NCBI GenBank assembly: GCA_016714535.1
Contig: JADKDR010000006.1
Span: 124,001-188,000, forward strand
DNA: 64,000 nt
Reading direction: 5' to 3'
Source of the DNA: Bacteroidota bacterium
GTDB taxonomy: Bacteria > Bacteroidota > Bacteroidia > AKYH767-A > OLB10
Each line of letters starts with the position of its first letter. Position 1 is the stretch's first letter. The position numbers and the translations under genes were made by a program. The notes under the pieces were generated by a model. The model made no database searches. It saw only the letters and a program-made list of their open reading frames with translations, and had not been told where the DNA came from. Positions 1 through 10,185 of the stretch are shown here, in pieces.

Positions 1-681
1 TTTTTGATCCCATAGTTTATTACCTAAGCTGTCTAATTTTAACAGCCAAATATCTTCAAAGAATCCAACATTAGTATCAGTAACATCCAGATTAGGAGAA
101 AATGCTTCACTCTCACCTGCTATTATTATATTACCATTATTCGTAATGGCTCCTGTGTAAACTCTTTCTTTATAAACACTACCATACCGTTTATCCCATA
201 TAACATTACTGTCTAAATCTACTTCTATTAGCCATGTATCATGATATGGATCATATCTGCCTTGTGACTTTTCGCAACTTATATCTGAATTGGAACCACC
301 TGCTAAAATAATTTTATTTTTATCATTACTCATCATAATAGAGTTGATTTCTTCCCATTCTAACCCTCCGATGGCCCAATCCCATATTTGATTTCCAGCT
401 GAATCTAATTTAACGAGCCAAATATCTGCCTCCGTAATTGAATCTACTATTGAACAACTTGGGTCAAATTTATTTCCAGATGCAGCACCTGAAACACTTG
501 TAGTTGCAAGATAAATATTTCCGTTTATATCAGATACAATTATCGAATTTCGATAACTAAACTCTACTCCTTCTGACCCAAACATTTTTTCCCATTCTTT
601 CGTTAGTAAAGGAACTTGCGAAGAGCTTTCTGTGATATACAAGCTGACGATTACAATGATTAGAACAACAAATATTTTCAT
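1..681 (-). CDS. Array gene B1, secreted propeller-like repeat protein (3' end outside window)
   Basis: The gene starts with ATG at 681, overlapping the stop of A1 (ATGA), and stays open to the left edge, so about 227 residues are visible. It begins with a hydrophobic signal peptide (MKIFVVLIIVIVSLYI) followed by a VPLLTKEWEKMFGSEGVEF segment matching the other B copies. Blade-like repeats of the form D-x-W-x-x-K-[LI]-D-S-x-G-N-x-[IL]-W-D follow. Its nearest relative in the array is B6, but the two are clearly diverged. A T9SS tail is expected beyond the edge by analogy with B2-B6 but is not seen. Function unknown; probably exported. Confidence 0.85.
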   Translation of the reverse strand, partial: MKIFVVLIIVIVSLYITESSSQVPLLTKEWEKMFGSEGVEFSYRNSIIVSDINGNIYLATTSVSGAASGNKFDPSCSIVDSITEADIWLVKLDSAGNQIWDWAIGGLEWEEINSIMMSNDKNKIILAGGSNSDISCEKSQGRYDPYHDTWLIEVDLDSNVIWDKRYGSVYKERVYTGAITNNGNIIIAGESEAFSPNLDVTDTNVGFFEDIWLLKLDSLGNKLWDQK

Positions 682-2441
682 AATTTCACGAGCTTTACCT
701 TTTGATGAACTCCTTCTTTATTTCGATAGCTCATGTAAGATATTCCCGGTTTAAGGCTTGCTTTAATGTCTGCAAACTCACTTGAATTGTTGCACAATAA
801 TTTCCCTTGTATGTCCGTCCATTGCATGTCTGAATATATTTCATTAATAAACATTGGATTAAAATCATCGTACAATATTTCAGTGTTTATTGATATTTCG
901 TTATTCGCAAACCCCGCTCCTTCTTTTAAATGTGCAAATGAAGCTACTGTCTTATGACGTATCTCTTGTTGAGGAAATGTAAAGAAAGAATAAATAAATT
1001 TTTCGCTCATTTCGCCAGCAACAGAAATACCATAACTACGGTTAGATGTAACAAATGGAACACGATAAAACAACCAATTTGGTGTTTGACCAATTGTTTC
1101 AGTAAAAGGTCTTCCATCTGAATTATGTGCGTAAAAAGATGCGCACCATCCAATTCCTTGAAAATAATTGACAGCATGTTCAAATGCAATACACATGATT
1201 TGCTTGGCTCCTGCATTTACAGCACCACTTTTTCTTTCATAAGAAACTACTGGTCGTCTATTTATTATATTGTTTATTTGAGGTAATTTTTTTGATGGAT
1301 CATTATTAAATACAGCGCTTCCATCAGTATAAACATTATCGGTTACCAACAACGTTAATACACCGGGAATAATAACATAATCAAAAAACACGGTTAAACC
1401 TGCAATATCATATATGTTTGCATTGGGCTGATGCTTTTCATAAACAACTGTGAACCCTTCTTGCAAATCCGAAAGTGATCCGTTTCTTCTATGTCTTGCA
1501 ATTCGTGGCCAGCCAAATTGAAACCCTGGCATTTCATATTTTATGTAAGCTAAATTAGATGAGATTGGAATAAAATTGCAAACCCCAAATTTTGTAAAGC
1601 GAAACTCATCTGTAACACTTAGTGTTGCAGTAGCGGTTGGAACTGCATTACATGTGCCACCCATAAAGGAAACTTTAACTTGACCCGGATTATTATTTTG
1701 AGGTGGCAAATCCATCACTGCAACATCCGGCACTGTGTATGGGAAATTTACCGCATTCACACCGTTGGGTTCTTTAAAAGCTGGAAATTCATAGTTATTC
1801 ATGCATAACACTATTCCCACACCATTAGTATAAGCGCCAGCAGCACCGAATATTTTATGTTGTCCTACTCCATTTAACTGATCCCAAACAACAAAGAAGT
1901 GTTCTTTTTTGATCGCTATCAATATTAATTGCAGTTTGCACTTGGCCACTGCCAAGTGCATAATTATTAATTAAACTCCAGGTCTTATTAATCGGGTCAA
2001 ATTTTTCAACTAGAAGGAAAGGCATATTTGATATAAAATTATAATATGCAATCAATGCATACCAATCTGAATTACGTTGAATTATACATACATCCGGATC
2101 CCACATATCAGTTGGCATATCTTCAATATTAGTGTATTCTATGTTTGTATTAAGGTCAGTAAAAGTCCATCCCATGCCTGCTATTGCACCATCCCATACG
2201 GTTACTTTTAATTCAAAAGGAATGCCTGAAGAACTTGCATTTAAAATGTCATTGCCTGAATTAGTAAGCAATCCGTAATTTGGATTCGGCCCCGGATTTT
2301 TTAGATAAGATAATTCTTGAATCGTGGCCGCCTTAAACTGCGCTACCATTACATTGCTAATTAAACAAAGAGCAACTAAGATTGCCCCCCCCCCGCAATT
2401 GTCGTGCCAGTGCGGGTTTCTGGCTTAGTGGATTTTTTCAT
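678..2441 (-). CDS. Array gene A1, T9SS secreted protein, frameshifted as assembled
   Basis: The gene is read from the conserved ATG at 2441. The 10-G tract at 2385-2394 puts the signal-peptide codons out of frame with this ATG. A second shift comes from six T residues at 1905-1910 where A6 has five, splitting the body into 1855-2349 and 678-1961. Repaired, it would encode about 587 aa: an n-region MKKSTKPETRTGTTIAGG, a hydrophobic stretch ILVALCLISNVMVAQ with an AQ cleavage site, a body with INIDSDQ...EHFFVVWDQ and RIARHRRNGS, and a C-terminal type A tail ending QKVKLVKL. It is nearly identical to A6. Family not recognised; surface or secreted role inferred from signal and tail. Confidence 0.85.
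2385..2394 (-). repeat. Poly-G tract (10 G) in A1 signal peptide
   Basis: Ten C on the plus strand, read as ten G in the coding direction, about 47 nt after the A1 ATG at 2441. With ten G the ATG frame reaches TAG two codons after the tract. Eight or eleven G would join it to the hydrophobic signal core and mature protein. A 5-bp inverted repeat (ATTGC/GCAAT) flanks the tract. Confidence 0.85.
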
Positions 2442-2467
2442 ATTATTAGATTTTTAAAATGATGTTG

Positions 2468-2497
2468 TAAAGTTATAAAAGTTTTTGAATTGGCAAA
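2468..2497 (-). promoter_or_regulatory. Putative A1 promoter
   Basis: On the minus strand TTTGCC (2497-2492) is followed after 16 nt by TAACTTTA (2475-2468), close to the Bacteroidota -33 TTG and -7 TAnnTTTG elements. It sits about 27 nt before the A1 ATG and is conserved in the other units. Confidence 0.45.
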
Positions 2498-2621
2498 TAT
2501 TTTTTTTAAGATTGTTGAACGCGCCAAACCTTTTTCGTGGTAGGAATGATTGTGCTATAGGTGCAAGCCAAACAAGCGATGACACGTATGAGGCAGAAAA
2601 AAACCTTTACTCCAAAACACT

Positions 2622-2646
2622 GCGGGCGAGCCTACGGCTCGCCCGC
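2622..2646 (-). terminator. GC-rich hairpin after B2
   Basis: Perfect 11-bp stem GCGGGCGAGCC / GGCTCGCCCGC with loop TAC, about 40 nt downstream of the B2 stop. It lacks a long T run, having only GTGTTTT after the stem in the B2 direction. It may be a terminator or a dispersed REP-like element. Confidence 0.55.
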
Positions 2647-2685
2647 GATTACTTTATTCTACGAACGTTTACACTAACCGTTACA

Positions 2686-4432
2686 TCACAGTTTAACCAC
2701 CTTCTTACTCACTCCTTCTATATTAACCACATATACACCGGGTTGCCAATCATGCGATTCAAGCATGATTGTGTTTGAATTTGTTATAGTAAGTTGCCGT
2801 TGAACTACTGTGCGACCTTGCATATCTTGTACGTGTAAGTGGTAGGTTTTATTTTTTGCATTTTGCAACGTGATGTACAAAATATCTTTAACAGGATTTG
2901 GGTGCAAATTAAAACTTGCCAAACTCATTTCTTGCACTTTTGCAGGATTGGGGATGTACCATTTGGAGACCCAGATGTCGCCACGTAGCCATCCCGTACC
3001 AAAGGCTACAGTATCAAACATGGGTAAGCCAACATCAAAGCTGTTGCCTTTTTCTATAATTGCCGACACGATGAATGTACTATCATTTAATGGGATAACA
3101 TTGGGACCCCAATCGTAGGCATCGGTTCCAAGGGTTTTGTCCCAGATAATATTAAATGCTGAATCCATACGCACCAACCATATATCGTAATTGTTTACGT
3201 TTTGTTGATTAAAACCAATGCGGTTTTCACTCTTTTCAAATCCTGCATTTGAGTTAGTCTTTAGGGCAATGATATATCCCTTGTCGGTCAATTCTTTTAT
3301 TTGAATAATTGCCTCGCCTTTATCTCCACCAAACCTTCGCTCATTTACAATATGACCATCTGCTGTGTCTATCTTATAAATCCATGCATCATCAATACCT
3401 CTTGCTATAGTATCAGCCACTCCATCATTACATGGATACGATCCCATCGGGCCAGAATATTCTCCCAACAAAGCACCAATCACCACATCACCATCGGTAT
3501 TCAATAAGGATGCACCAGTATGGTAATCATCTGCTGTCCAACAACCATAGCGCTTATCCCATATTTTATTACCTGCCGAATCAATTTTAATTATCCAATT
3601 ATCGTATCTAAAGTTATTAATTAAAATATGCGAAAAAGAGGAATCGTGCATATCGCCCGACTTAGTACCATTTGAACTTCCGATAATCATATAAGCATGG
3701 TTTGATAATGCAATTACAGAACTTGCAAAATCTGTTGAAGCACTGCCATATTTTCATCCCAAATTTTGTTGCCAAGGCTATCCAATTTTACTACCCAATA
3801 ATCTTCAAAAAATCCAACGTTGGTGTCGGTAACATCAAAGTTGGGATAATAGGCAAGCGAATATCCAGCCAATATTATGCTACCATCTGGAGCAACATCG
3901 CCACAGAAAAACTCATCTTCTATGGTATTGCCAAGGCGTTTGTCCCAAATCACATTGCTATCCAAATCAATAGAAATGGTCCAAAGTATCCCTGTTACTA
4001 TCATATCTTGATTCTGATTTTTCACAACTTATCTCTGAATTGGAAGCACCTGTTATTATAAAGTTGCCTTTATTATCTATCATCACATGATTGGCTTTTT
4101 TCTCCATACATGCCACCTAAAGCTCTATCCCAAACCTTGCTTCCACTACTGTCAATTTTGACTGCCCAAGAGTCTGAAGTTAGTGTTGTATCATTATACA
4201 TACAACTTGGATCAGTTTTGTTACCAGTTGGAGCACCAGACTGGCTAGTAACTACACAATAAATATTACCATTCAAATCTTTTACCATAAAGTTGTTTCT
4301 ATCAAACCATTCAACTCCCTGACTTCCGCATATTATTTCCCAACTTTTATTGAACAATGGTACTTGACAATGTGCTTGAAAAATAGAAAACATGCAGCAC
4401 AAAATTGTGCTGCATGTAATTATAAGTCTCAT
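2686..4432 (-). pseudogene. Array gene B2, secreted propeller-like protein, three frameshifts as assembled
   Basis: Starts with ATG at 4432, overlapping the A2 stop by ATGA. The signal peptide MRLIITCSTILCCMFSIFQA is clear. Compared with B3 and B5 it has an extra T near 4096, an extra A near 3986 and one T too few near 3753, leaving open pieces 4073-4432, 3714-4025 and 2686-3690. Joined, it would be about 580 aa. It has six or seven blade-like repeats of the D-x-W-x-[VI]-K-[LI]-D-S-x-G-N-x-I-W-D-[KE]-[RK]-[YL]-G type, then a type A sorting domain beginning near MSLASFNLHPNPVKDIL and ending KKVVKL. The shifts may be genuine decay or consensus errors in repeat DNA. Confidence 0.85.
4391..4416 (-). 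other. Perfect inverted repeat in B2 signal-peptide codons
   Basis: A 12-nt arm CATGCAGCACAA and its complement are separated by two bases, 16 to 41 nt after the B2 ATG. The repeat encodes part of the signal peptide (CSTILCCM). It could fold in the mRNA near the coupled B start. Also present in B3 (8145-8170) and B5 (15610-15635), not in B1, B4 or B6. Confidence 0.7.
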
Positions 4433-6194
4433 AGTTTAATAAGTTTTACTTTTTGAAAATAGCCATCTGCATTGCGGTAACTCATATACGATATGCCCGG
4501 ATTTAAATTCACTATGATACTTTCAGCTTCGCCTATATTGGTGCTGAGCAGTTTACCTTGTGTATCGGTCCATTGCATATCTTCACTAACTTCATTAAAA
4601 AATACAGGCATAAAGTTATTATGCAAGGTAATGCATTTAATAGATGGAGCATCTGCATTAGCAAAGATGCCTTGACGCAAGTGGGCAAAGGATGACACCT
4701 CCTTATGATGCATGGTTTGCTGATAAAAATTAGAAAACGAATACATAAAGTTTTCGCTTAATTCCCCTGATACGGATATACCATAGGTTCTATCAGACAC
4801 ATTGGTCGGAATTTGATAATATAAATAATTGGAAGGCTGAGGAAATGGCGGATCTGTAAATGGCGCACCATTACTATTATGTGCATAGAACGATGCAACA
4901 AATCCTTGAGCTTGGTTAATATTAATTGCATGTTCAAAGGCTATACACATTATTTGCTTAGAACTTGGATCTACATGTCCACTCTTGCGCTCGTATGTAA
5001 CTACTGGGCGTCTGTTAAGTATGGTATTTATTGTAGGCAATTTTGTATTTGAAGTATTATAGAAAATTGCACCTATACCCCCATCCGTATAAATCCTATC
5101 ATGTTCATGAATTATAAGATTAGGAGCATTGGTGACATAATCATAAAAAACAGTCTTGCCTTTTATATCATACAAGCCGGCACTTGGCCTATGAAATTCG
5201 TAAACTACGGTAAAGCCTTCTTGTACATAACCTACAGAGCCGTTTCTACGGTGACGTGCTATGCGCGGCCAGGCTATTTGCTCGCCTGATTTTGCTACTG
5301 CTTCGTAGTCAAGATTTTGTGATGGTGCTGTGTATTGGCATAAGCCGAATTTAGAAAATACTAATTCATCCGTTACACATAGCATATTAATTGCCGATGG
5401 AAATGTAGCACATGTTCCTCCTATAAAAGTAACCTTTACTTGGCCAGGATTGTTATTATTGTTTGGCAAATCCATTACGGCAACATCGGGATAATGGTAG
5501 GGGAAGTCTATTTGATTTGTTCCTGATTTGTCTCTAAAGGTAGGAAACTCATAGTTGGTCATGCAAATTTGCAAGTTAGTACCATTATGTGCTCCTGCAG
5601 CTCCAAATACTTTTACTTTATTGTTGGCATCAAATTGATCCCACACCACAAAAAAATGCTCGTCTTGGTCACTATCTATATTTATAGCAGTATGAACACT
5701 GTTGCCATTGCCTAAGGTTGTGTTACTTTGAATTGACCAAGTTTTTGAGGATGTATTAAATTTTTCTACTAAAAGTTTTGGTTGATTATTATTCGCATCC
5801 CTGTATGCAATTAAGGCAAGCCATTCAGAATTTCGTTGCATTATGCAAACATCAGGATCCATAACCTCTGTAGGCAAATCTTCAATACCATAGTAAGAAC
5901 CGGTGTTGTCAACAAAATCCCACCCAAGAGATGGAATAGAGCCATCCCATACAGTTACCTTAAATTCGTAGTTGACTTGATTAATCGTTTGAATCAAGAT
6001 GTCGTTACCTGTGTTGTCAACCAAACCATAAGATGGTGTTGGCCCGGGATTTTTTTGGTAAGTAGTTTCGGCAATCGTTGCCGCCTTAAACTGCGCTACC
6101 ATTACATTGCTAATTAAACAAAGAGCAACTAAGATTGCCCCCCCCCCGCAATTGTCGTGCCAGTGCGGGTTTCTGGCTTAGTGGATTTTTTCAT
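4429..6194 (-). CDS. Array gene A2, T9SS secreted protein with poly-G signal peptide
   Basis: After the tract the reading frame is intact from MVAQFKAATIAETTYQKN to the end (557 codons from that Met). I place the start at the upstream ATG (6194) because it supplies the basic n-region MKKSTKPETRTGTTIAGG in front of the hydrophobic core ILVALCLISNVMVAQ. That joins only with 8 or 11 G; the assembly has 10. The body has conserved landmarks PDVCIMQRNSEWLALIAY, RIARHRRNGS, RPVVTYERKSG and QIMCIAFEH. The tail, with MQWTDTQGKLL and a QKVKLIKL end, is a T9SS type A sorting domain. It overlaps B2 by ATGA, so translation is probably coupled. No known family recognised; predicted secreted or surface-anchored. 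Confidence 0.88.
6138..6147 (-). repeat. Poly-G tract (10 G) in A2 signal peptide
   Basis: Ten G in the coding direction between GC and CAATCTTAG. The conserved ATG at 6194 is out of frame with the A2 body at this length; 8 or 11 G would restore it. Confidence 0.85.
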
Positions 6195-6220
6195 ATTATT
6201 AGATTTTTAAAATGATGTTG

Positions 6221-6250
6221 TATAGTTATAAAAGTTTTTGAATTGGCAAA
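6221..6250 (-). promoter_or_regulatory. Putative A2 promoter with altered -7 element
   Basis: Same block as in the other units, with TTTGCC at 6250-6245. The -7-like element reads TAACTATA (6228-6221) instead of TAACTTTA, one base further from TAnnTTTG. Confidence 0.4.
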
Positions 6251-6378
6251 TGTTTTTTTCTTGATTGTTGTTAGCGTTAGACTTTTTTTGTGGTTAAAAT
6301 AAATACGCCTTAAGTATGAACCAATCATGCAGGAAATAGCACATATCAGGAAGAAAAAAGCCCTTACTCCAAAACACT

Positions 6379-6403
6379 GCGGGCGAGCCTACGGCTCGCC
6401 CGC
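6379..6403 (-). terminator. GC-rich hairpin after B3
   Basis: The same 11-bp perfect stem with loop TAC as at 2622, about 40 nt past the B3 stop. Confidence 0.55.
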
Positions 6404-6442
6404 GATTACTTTATTCTACGAACGTTTACACTAACCGTTACA

Positions 6443-8186
6443 TCACAGTTTAACCACCTTCTTACTCACTCCTTCTATATTAACCACATATACACCGGGT
6501 TGCCAATCATGCGATTCAAGCATGATTGTGTTTGAATTTGTTATAGTAAGTTGCCGTTGAACTACCATGCGACCTTGCATATCTTGTACGTGTAAGTGAT
6601 AGCTTTTGTTTTTTGCATTTTGCAATGTGATGTACAAAATATCTTTAACAGGATTTGGGTGCAAATTAAAACTTGCCAAACTCATTTCTTGCACTTGCGC
6701 AGGATTGGGGATGTACCATTTGGAAACCCAGATGTCGCCACGTTGCCATCCCGTACCAAAGGCTACAGTATCAAACATGGGTAAGCCAACATCAAAGCTG
6801 TTGCCTTTTTCTATAATTGCCGACACGATGAATGTACTATCATTTAATGGGATAACATTGGGACCCCAATCGTAGGCATCGGTTCCAAGGGTTTTGTCCC
6901 AGATAATATTAAATGCTGAATCCATACGCACCAACCATATATCGTAATTGTTTACGTTTTGTTGATTAAAACCAATGCGGTTTTCACTCTTTTCAAAGCC
7001 TGCATTTGAGTTAGTCTTTAGGGCAATGATATATCCCTTGTCTGTCAATTCTTTTATTTGATAAATGCCATCGCCACGATCACCACCAAATCTACGCTCG
7101 TTAATTATATGACCATCTGCTGTGTCTATCTTATAAATCCATGCATCACTATCTCCTCTTGCTGCTGTATCTGCTACTCCATCATTACATGGATACGATC
7201 CCATTGGGCCAGAATATCCTCCCAACTCAGCACCTATTACTACATCCCCATCACTGTTTAATATGGCCGAACCTGCATAATCATCTGCTGTCCAACAACC
7301 ATAGCGCTTATCCCATATTTTATTACCTGCCGAATCAATTTTAATTATCCAATTATCGTATCTAAAGTTATTAATTAAAATATGCGAAAAAGAGGAATCG
7401 TGCATATCGCCCGACTTAGTACCATTTGAACTTCCGATAATCATATAAGCATGGTTTGATAATGCAATTACAGAACTTTCAAAATCTGTTGAAGCACTGC
7501 CATATTTTCATCCCAAATTTTGTTGCCAAGGCTATCCAATTTTACTACCCAATAATCTTCAAAAAATCCAACGTTGGTGTCGGTAACATCAAAGTTGGGA
7601 TAATAAGCAAGCGAATATCCAGCCAATATTATGCTACCATCTGGAGCAACATCGCCACAGAAAAACTCATCTTCTATGGTATTGCCAAGGCGTTTGTCCC
7701 AAATCACATTGCTATCCAAATCAATAGAAATGGTCCAAGTATCCCTGTTACTATCATATCTTGATTCTGATTTTTCACAACTTATCTCTGAATTGGAAGC
7801 ACCTGTTATTATAAAGTTGCCTTTATTATCTATCATCACATGATTGGCTTTTTCTCCATACATGCCACCTAAAGCTCTATCCCAAACCTTGCTTCCACTA
7901 CTGTCAATTTTGACTGCCCAAGAGTCTGAAGTTAGTGTTGTATCATTATACATACAACTTGGATCAGTTTTGTTACCAGTTGGAGCACCAGACTGGCTAG
8001 TAACTACACAATAAATATTACCATTCAAATCTTTTACCATAAAGTTGTTTCTATCAAACCATTCAACTCCCTGACTTCCGCATATTATTTTTCCCAACTT
8101 TTATTGAACAATGGTACTTGACAATGTGCTTGAAAAATAGAAAACATGCAGCACAAAATTGTGCTGCATGTAATTATAAGTCTCAT
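6443..8186 (-). pseudogene. Array gene B3, secreted propeller-like protein, frameshifted as assembled
   Basis: ATG at 8186 overlaps the A3 stop. It is almost identical to B2. Open pieces are 7468-8097 and 6443-7444. The breaks come from two extra T in the run near 8089-8093 and one T too few near 7504. Repaired length is about 580 aa, with signal peptide, repeated D-x-W...WDKR[YL]G blades and a T9SS type A tail ending VVKL. Differences from B2 cluster in the fourth and fifth blades (around 7060-7280), which suggests the middle of the gene varies while the ends are held constant. Function unknown. Confidence 0.85.
8145..8170 (-). other. Perfect inverted repeat in B3 signal-peptide codons
   Basis: Same 12-nt arms (CATGCAGCACAA) as in B2, in the same place relative to the B3 ATG at 8186. 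Confidence 0.7.
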
Positions 8187-9941
8187 AGTTTAATAAGTTT
8201 TACTTTTTGAAAATAGCCATCTGCATTGCGGTAACTCATATACGATATGCCCGGATTTAAATTCACTATGATACTTTCAGCTTCGCCTATATTGGTGCTG
8301 AGCAGTTTACCTTGTGTATCGGTCATTGCATATCTTCACTAACTTCATTAAAAATACAGGCATAAAGTTATTATGCAAGGTAATGCATTTAATAGATGGA
8401 GCATCTGCATTAGCAAAGATGCCTTGACGCAAGTGGGCAAAGGATGACACCTCCTTATGATGCATGGTTTGCTGATAAAAATTAGAAAACGAATACATAA
8501 AGTTTTCGCTTAATTCCCCTGATACGGATATACCATAGGTTCTATCAGACACATTGGTCGGAATTTGATAATATAAATAATTGGAAGGCTGAGGAAATGG
8601 CGGATCTGTAAATGGCGCACCATTACTATTATGTGCATAGAACGATGCAACAAATCCTTGAGCTTGGTTAATATTAATTGCATGTTCAAAGGCTATACAC
8701 ATTATTTGCTTAGAACTTGGATCTACATGTCCACTCTTGCGCTCGTATGTAACTACTGGGCGTCTGTTAAGTATGGTATTTATTGTAGGCAATTTTGTAT
8801 TTGAAGTATTATAAAAAGTGCACCTACCCCCATCCGTATAAATCCTATCATGTTCATGAATTATAAGATTAGGAGCATGGTGACATAATCATAAAAAACA
8901 GTCTTGCCTTTTATATCATACAAGCCGGCACTTGGCCTATGAAATTCGTAAACTACGGTAAAGCCTTCTTGTACATAACCTACAGAGCCGTTTCTACGGT
9001 GACGTGCTATGCGCGGCCAGGCTATTTGCTCGCCTGATTTTGCTACTGCTTCGTAGTCAAGATTTTGTGATGGTGCTGTGTATTGGCATAAGCCGAATTT
9101 AGAAAATACTAATTCATCCGTTACACATAGCATATTAATTGCCGATGGAAATGTAGCACATGTTCCTCCTATAAAAGTAACCTTTACTTGGCCAGGATTG
9201 TTATTATTGTTTGGCAAATCCATTACGGCAACATCGGGATAATGGTAAGGGAAGTCTATTTGATTTGTTCCTGATTTGTCTCTAAAGGTAGGAAACTCAT
9301 AGTTGGTCATGCAAATTTGCAAGTTACTACCATTATGTGCTCCTGCAGCTCCAAATACTTTTACTTTATTGTTGGCATCAAATTGATCCCACACCAAAAA
9401 AAATGCTCGTCTTGGTCACTATCTATATTTATAGCAGTATGAACACTGTTGCCATTGCCTAAGGTTGTGTTACTTTGAATTGACCAAGTTTTTGAGGATG
9501 TATTAAATTTTTCTACTAAAAGTTTTGGTTGATTATTATTCGCATCCCTGTATGCAATTAAGGCAAGCCATTCAGAATTTCGTTGCATTATGCAAACATC
9601 AGGATCCATAACCTCTGTAGGCAAATCTTCAATACCATAGTAAGAACCGGTGTTGTCAACAAAATCCCACCCAAGAGATGGAATAGAGCCATCCCATACA
9701 GTTACCTTAAATTCGTAGTTGACTTGATTAATCGTTTGAATCAAGATGTCGTTACCTGTGTTGTCAACCAAACCATAAGATGGTGTTGGCCCGGGATTTT
9801 TTTGGTAAGTAGTTTCGGCAATCGTTGCCGCCTTAAACTGCGCTACCATTATATTGCTAATTAAACAAAGAGCAACTAAGATTGCCCCCCCCCCGCAAAT
9901 ACTGTGCCTGTGCGGGTTTCTGGCTTAGTGGATTTTTTCAT
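8183..9941 (-). pseudogene. Array gene A3, T9SS secreted protein, multiple frameshifts as assembled
   Basis: Near-identical copy of A2 from the ATG at 9941. As well as the out-of-frame 10-G tract there are several small differences from A2. They lie near 9394-9402 (C lost or replaced before an A run), 8875 (one T lost), 8810-8826 (several bases altered), 8350 (one A lost) and 8325 (one C lost). Open pieces are 9361-9849, 8861-9397 and 8307-8792. Repaired, it would give the same 587-aa secreted protein with type A tail. That many indels between copies otherwise the same suggests poor consensus in repeats, or a freshly decaying duplicate. Confidence 0.8.
9885..9894 (-). repeat. Poly-G tract (10 G) in A3 signal peptide
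   Basis: Ten G in the coding direction after ...GTATTTGC; the n-region here reads MKKSTKPETRTGTVFAGG if in frame. As assembled the ATG at 9941 leads to TAG just past the tract. Confidence 0.85.
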
Positions 9942-9967
9942 ATTATTAAATTTTTAAAATGATGTTG

Positions 9968-9997
9968 TAAAGTTATAAAAGTTTTTGAAACGGCAAA
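9968..9997 (-). promoter_or_regulatory. Putative A3 promoter
   Basis: TTTGCC (9997-9992) and TAACTTTA (9975-9968) on the minus strand, 16 nt apart, ahead of the ATG at 9941. Confidence 0.45.
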
Positions 9998-10122
9998 TGT
10001 TATTTTTAAGATTGTTGAACGCGCCAAACCTTTTTCGTGGTAGGAATGATTGTGCTATAGGTGCAAGCCAAACAAGCGATGACACGTATGAGGCAGAAAA
10101 AAACCTTTACTCCAAAAACAAT

Positions 10123-10149
10123 GCGGGCGAGCCTACGGCTCGCCCTCGC
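10123..10149 (-). terminator. GC-rich hairpin after B4, one-base bulge
   Basis: Arms GCGGGCGAGCC and GGCTCGCCC-T-CGC with loop TAC. An extra T interrupts the right arm, so this copy is imperfect. It lies just past the B4 stop. Confidence 0.5.
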
Positions 10150-10185
10150 GATTACTTTCTACGAACGTTTACACGTACCGTTACA

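Noticed and set aside
766..957. Plus-strand open frames across the array
   Set aside because: They mirror the minus-strand A and B genes in other frames, recur in each copy and lack known domains or start signals.
2622..2646. Insertion-sequence terminal repeats made of the GC-rich hairpins
   Set aside because: No transposase lies between any pair and spacing follows gene ends, so terminator or REP-like is the better reading.
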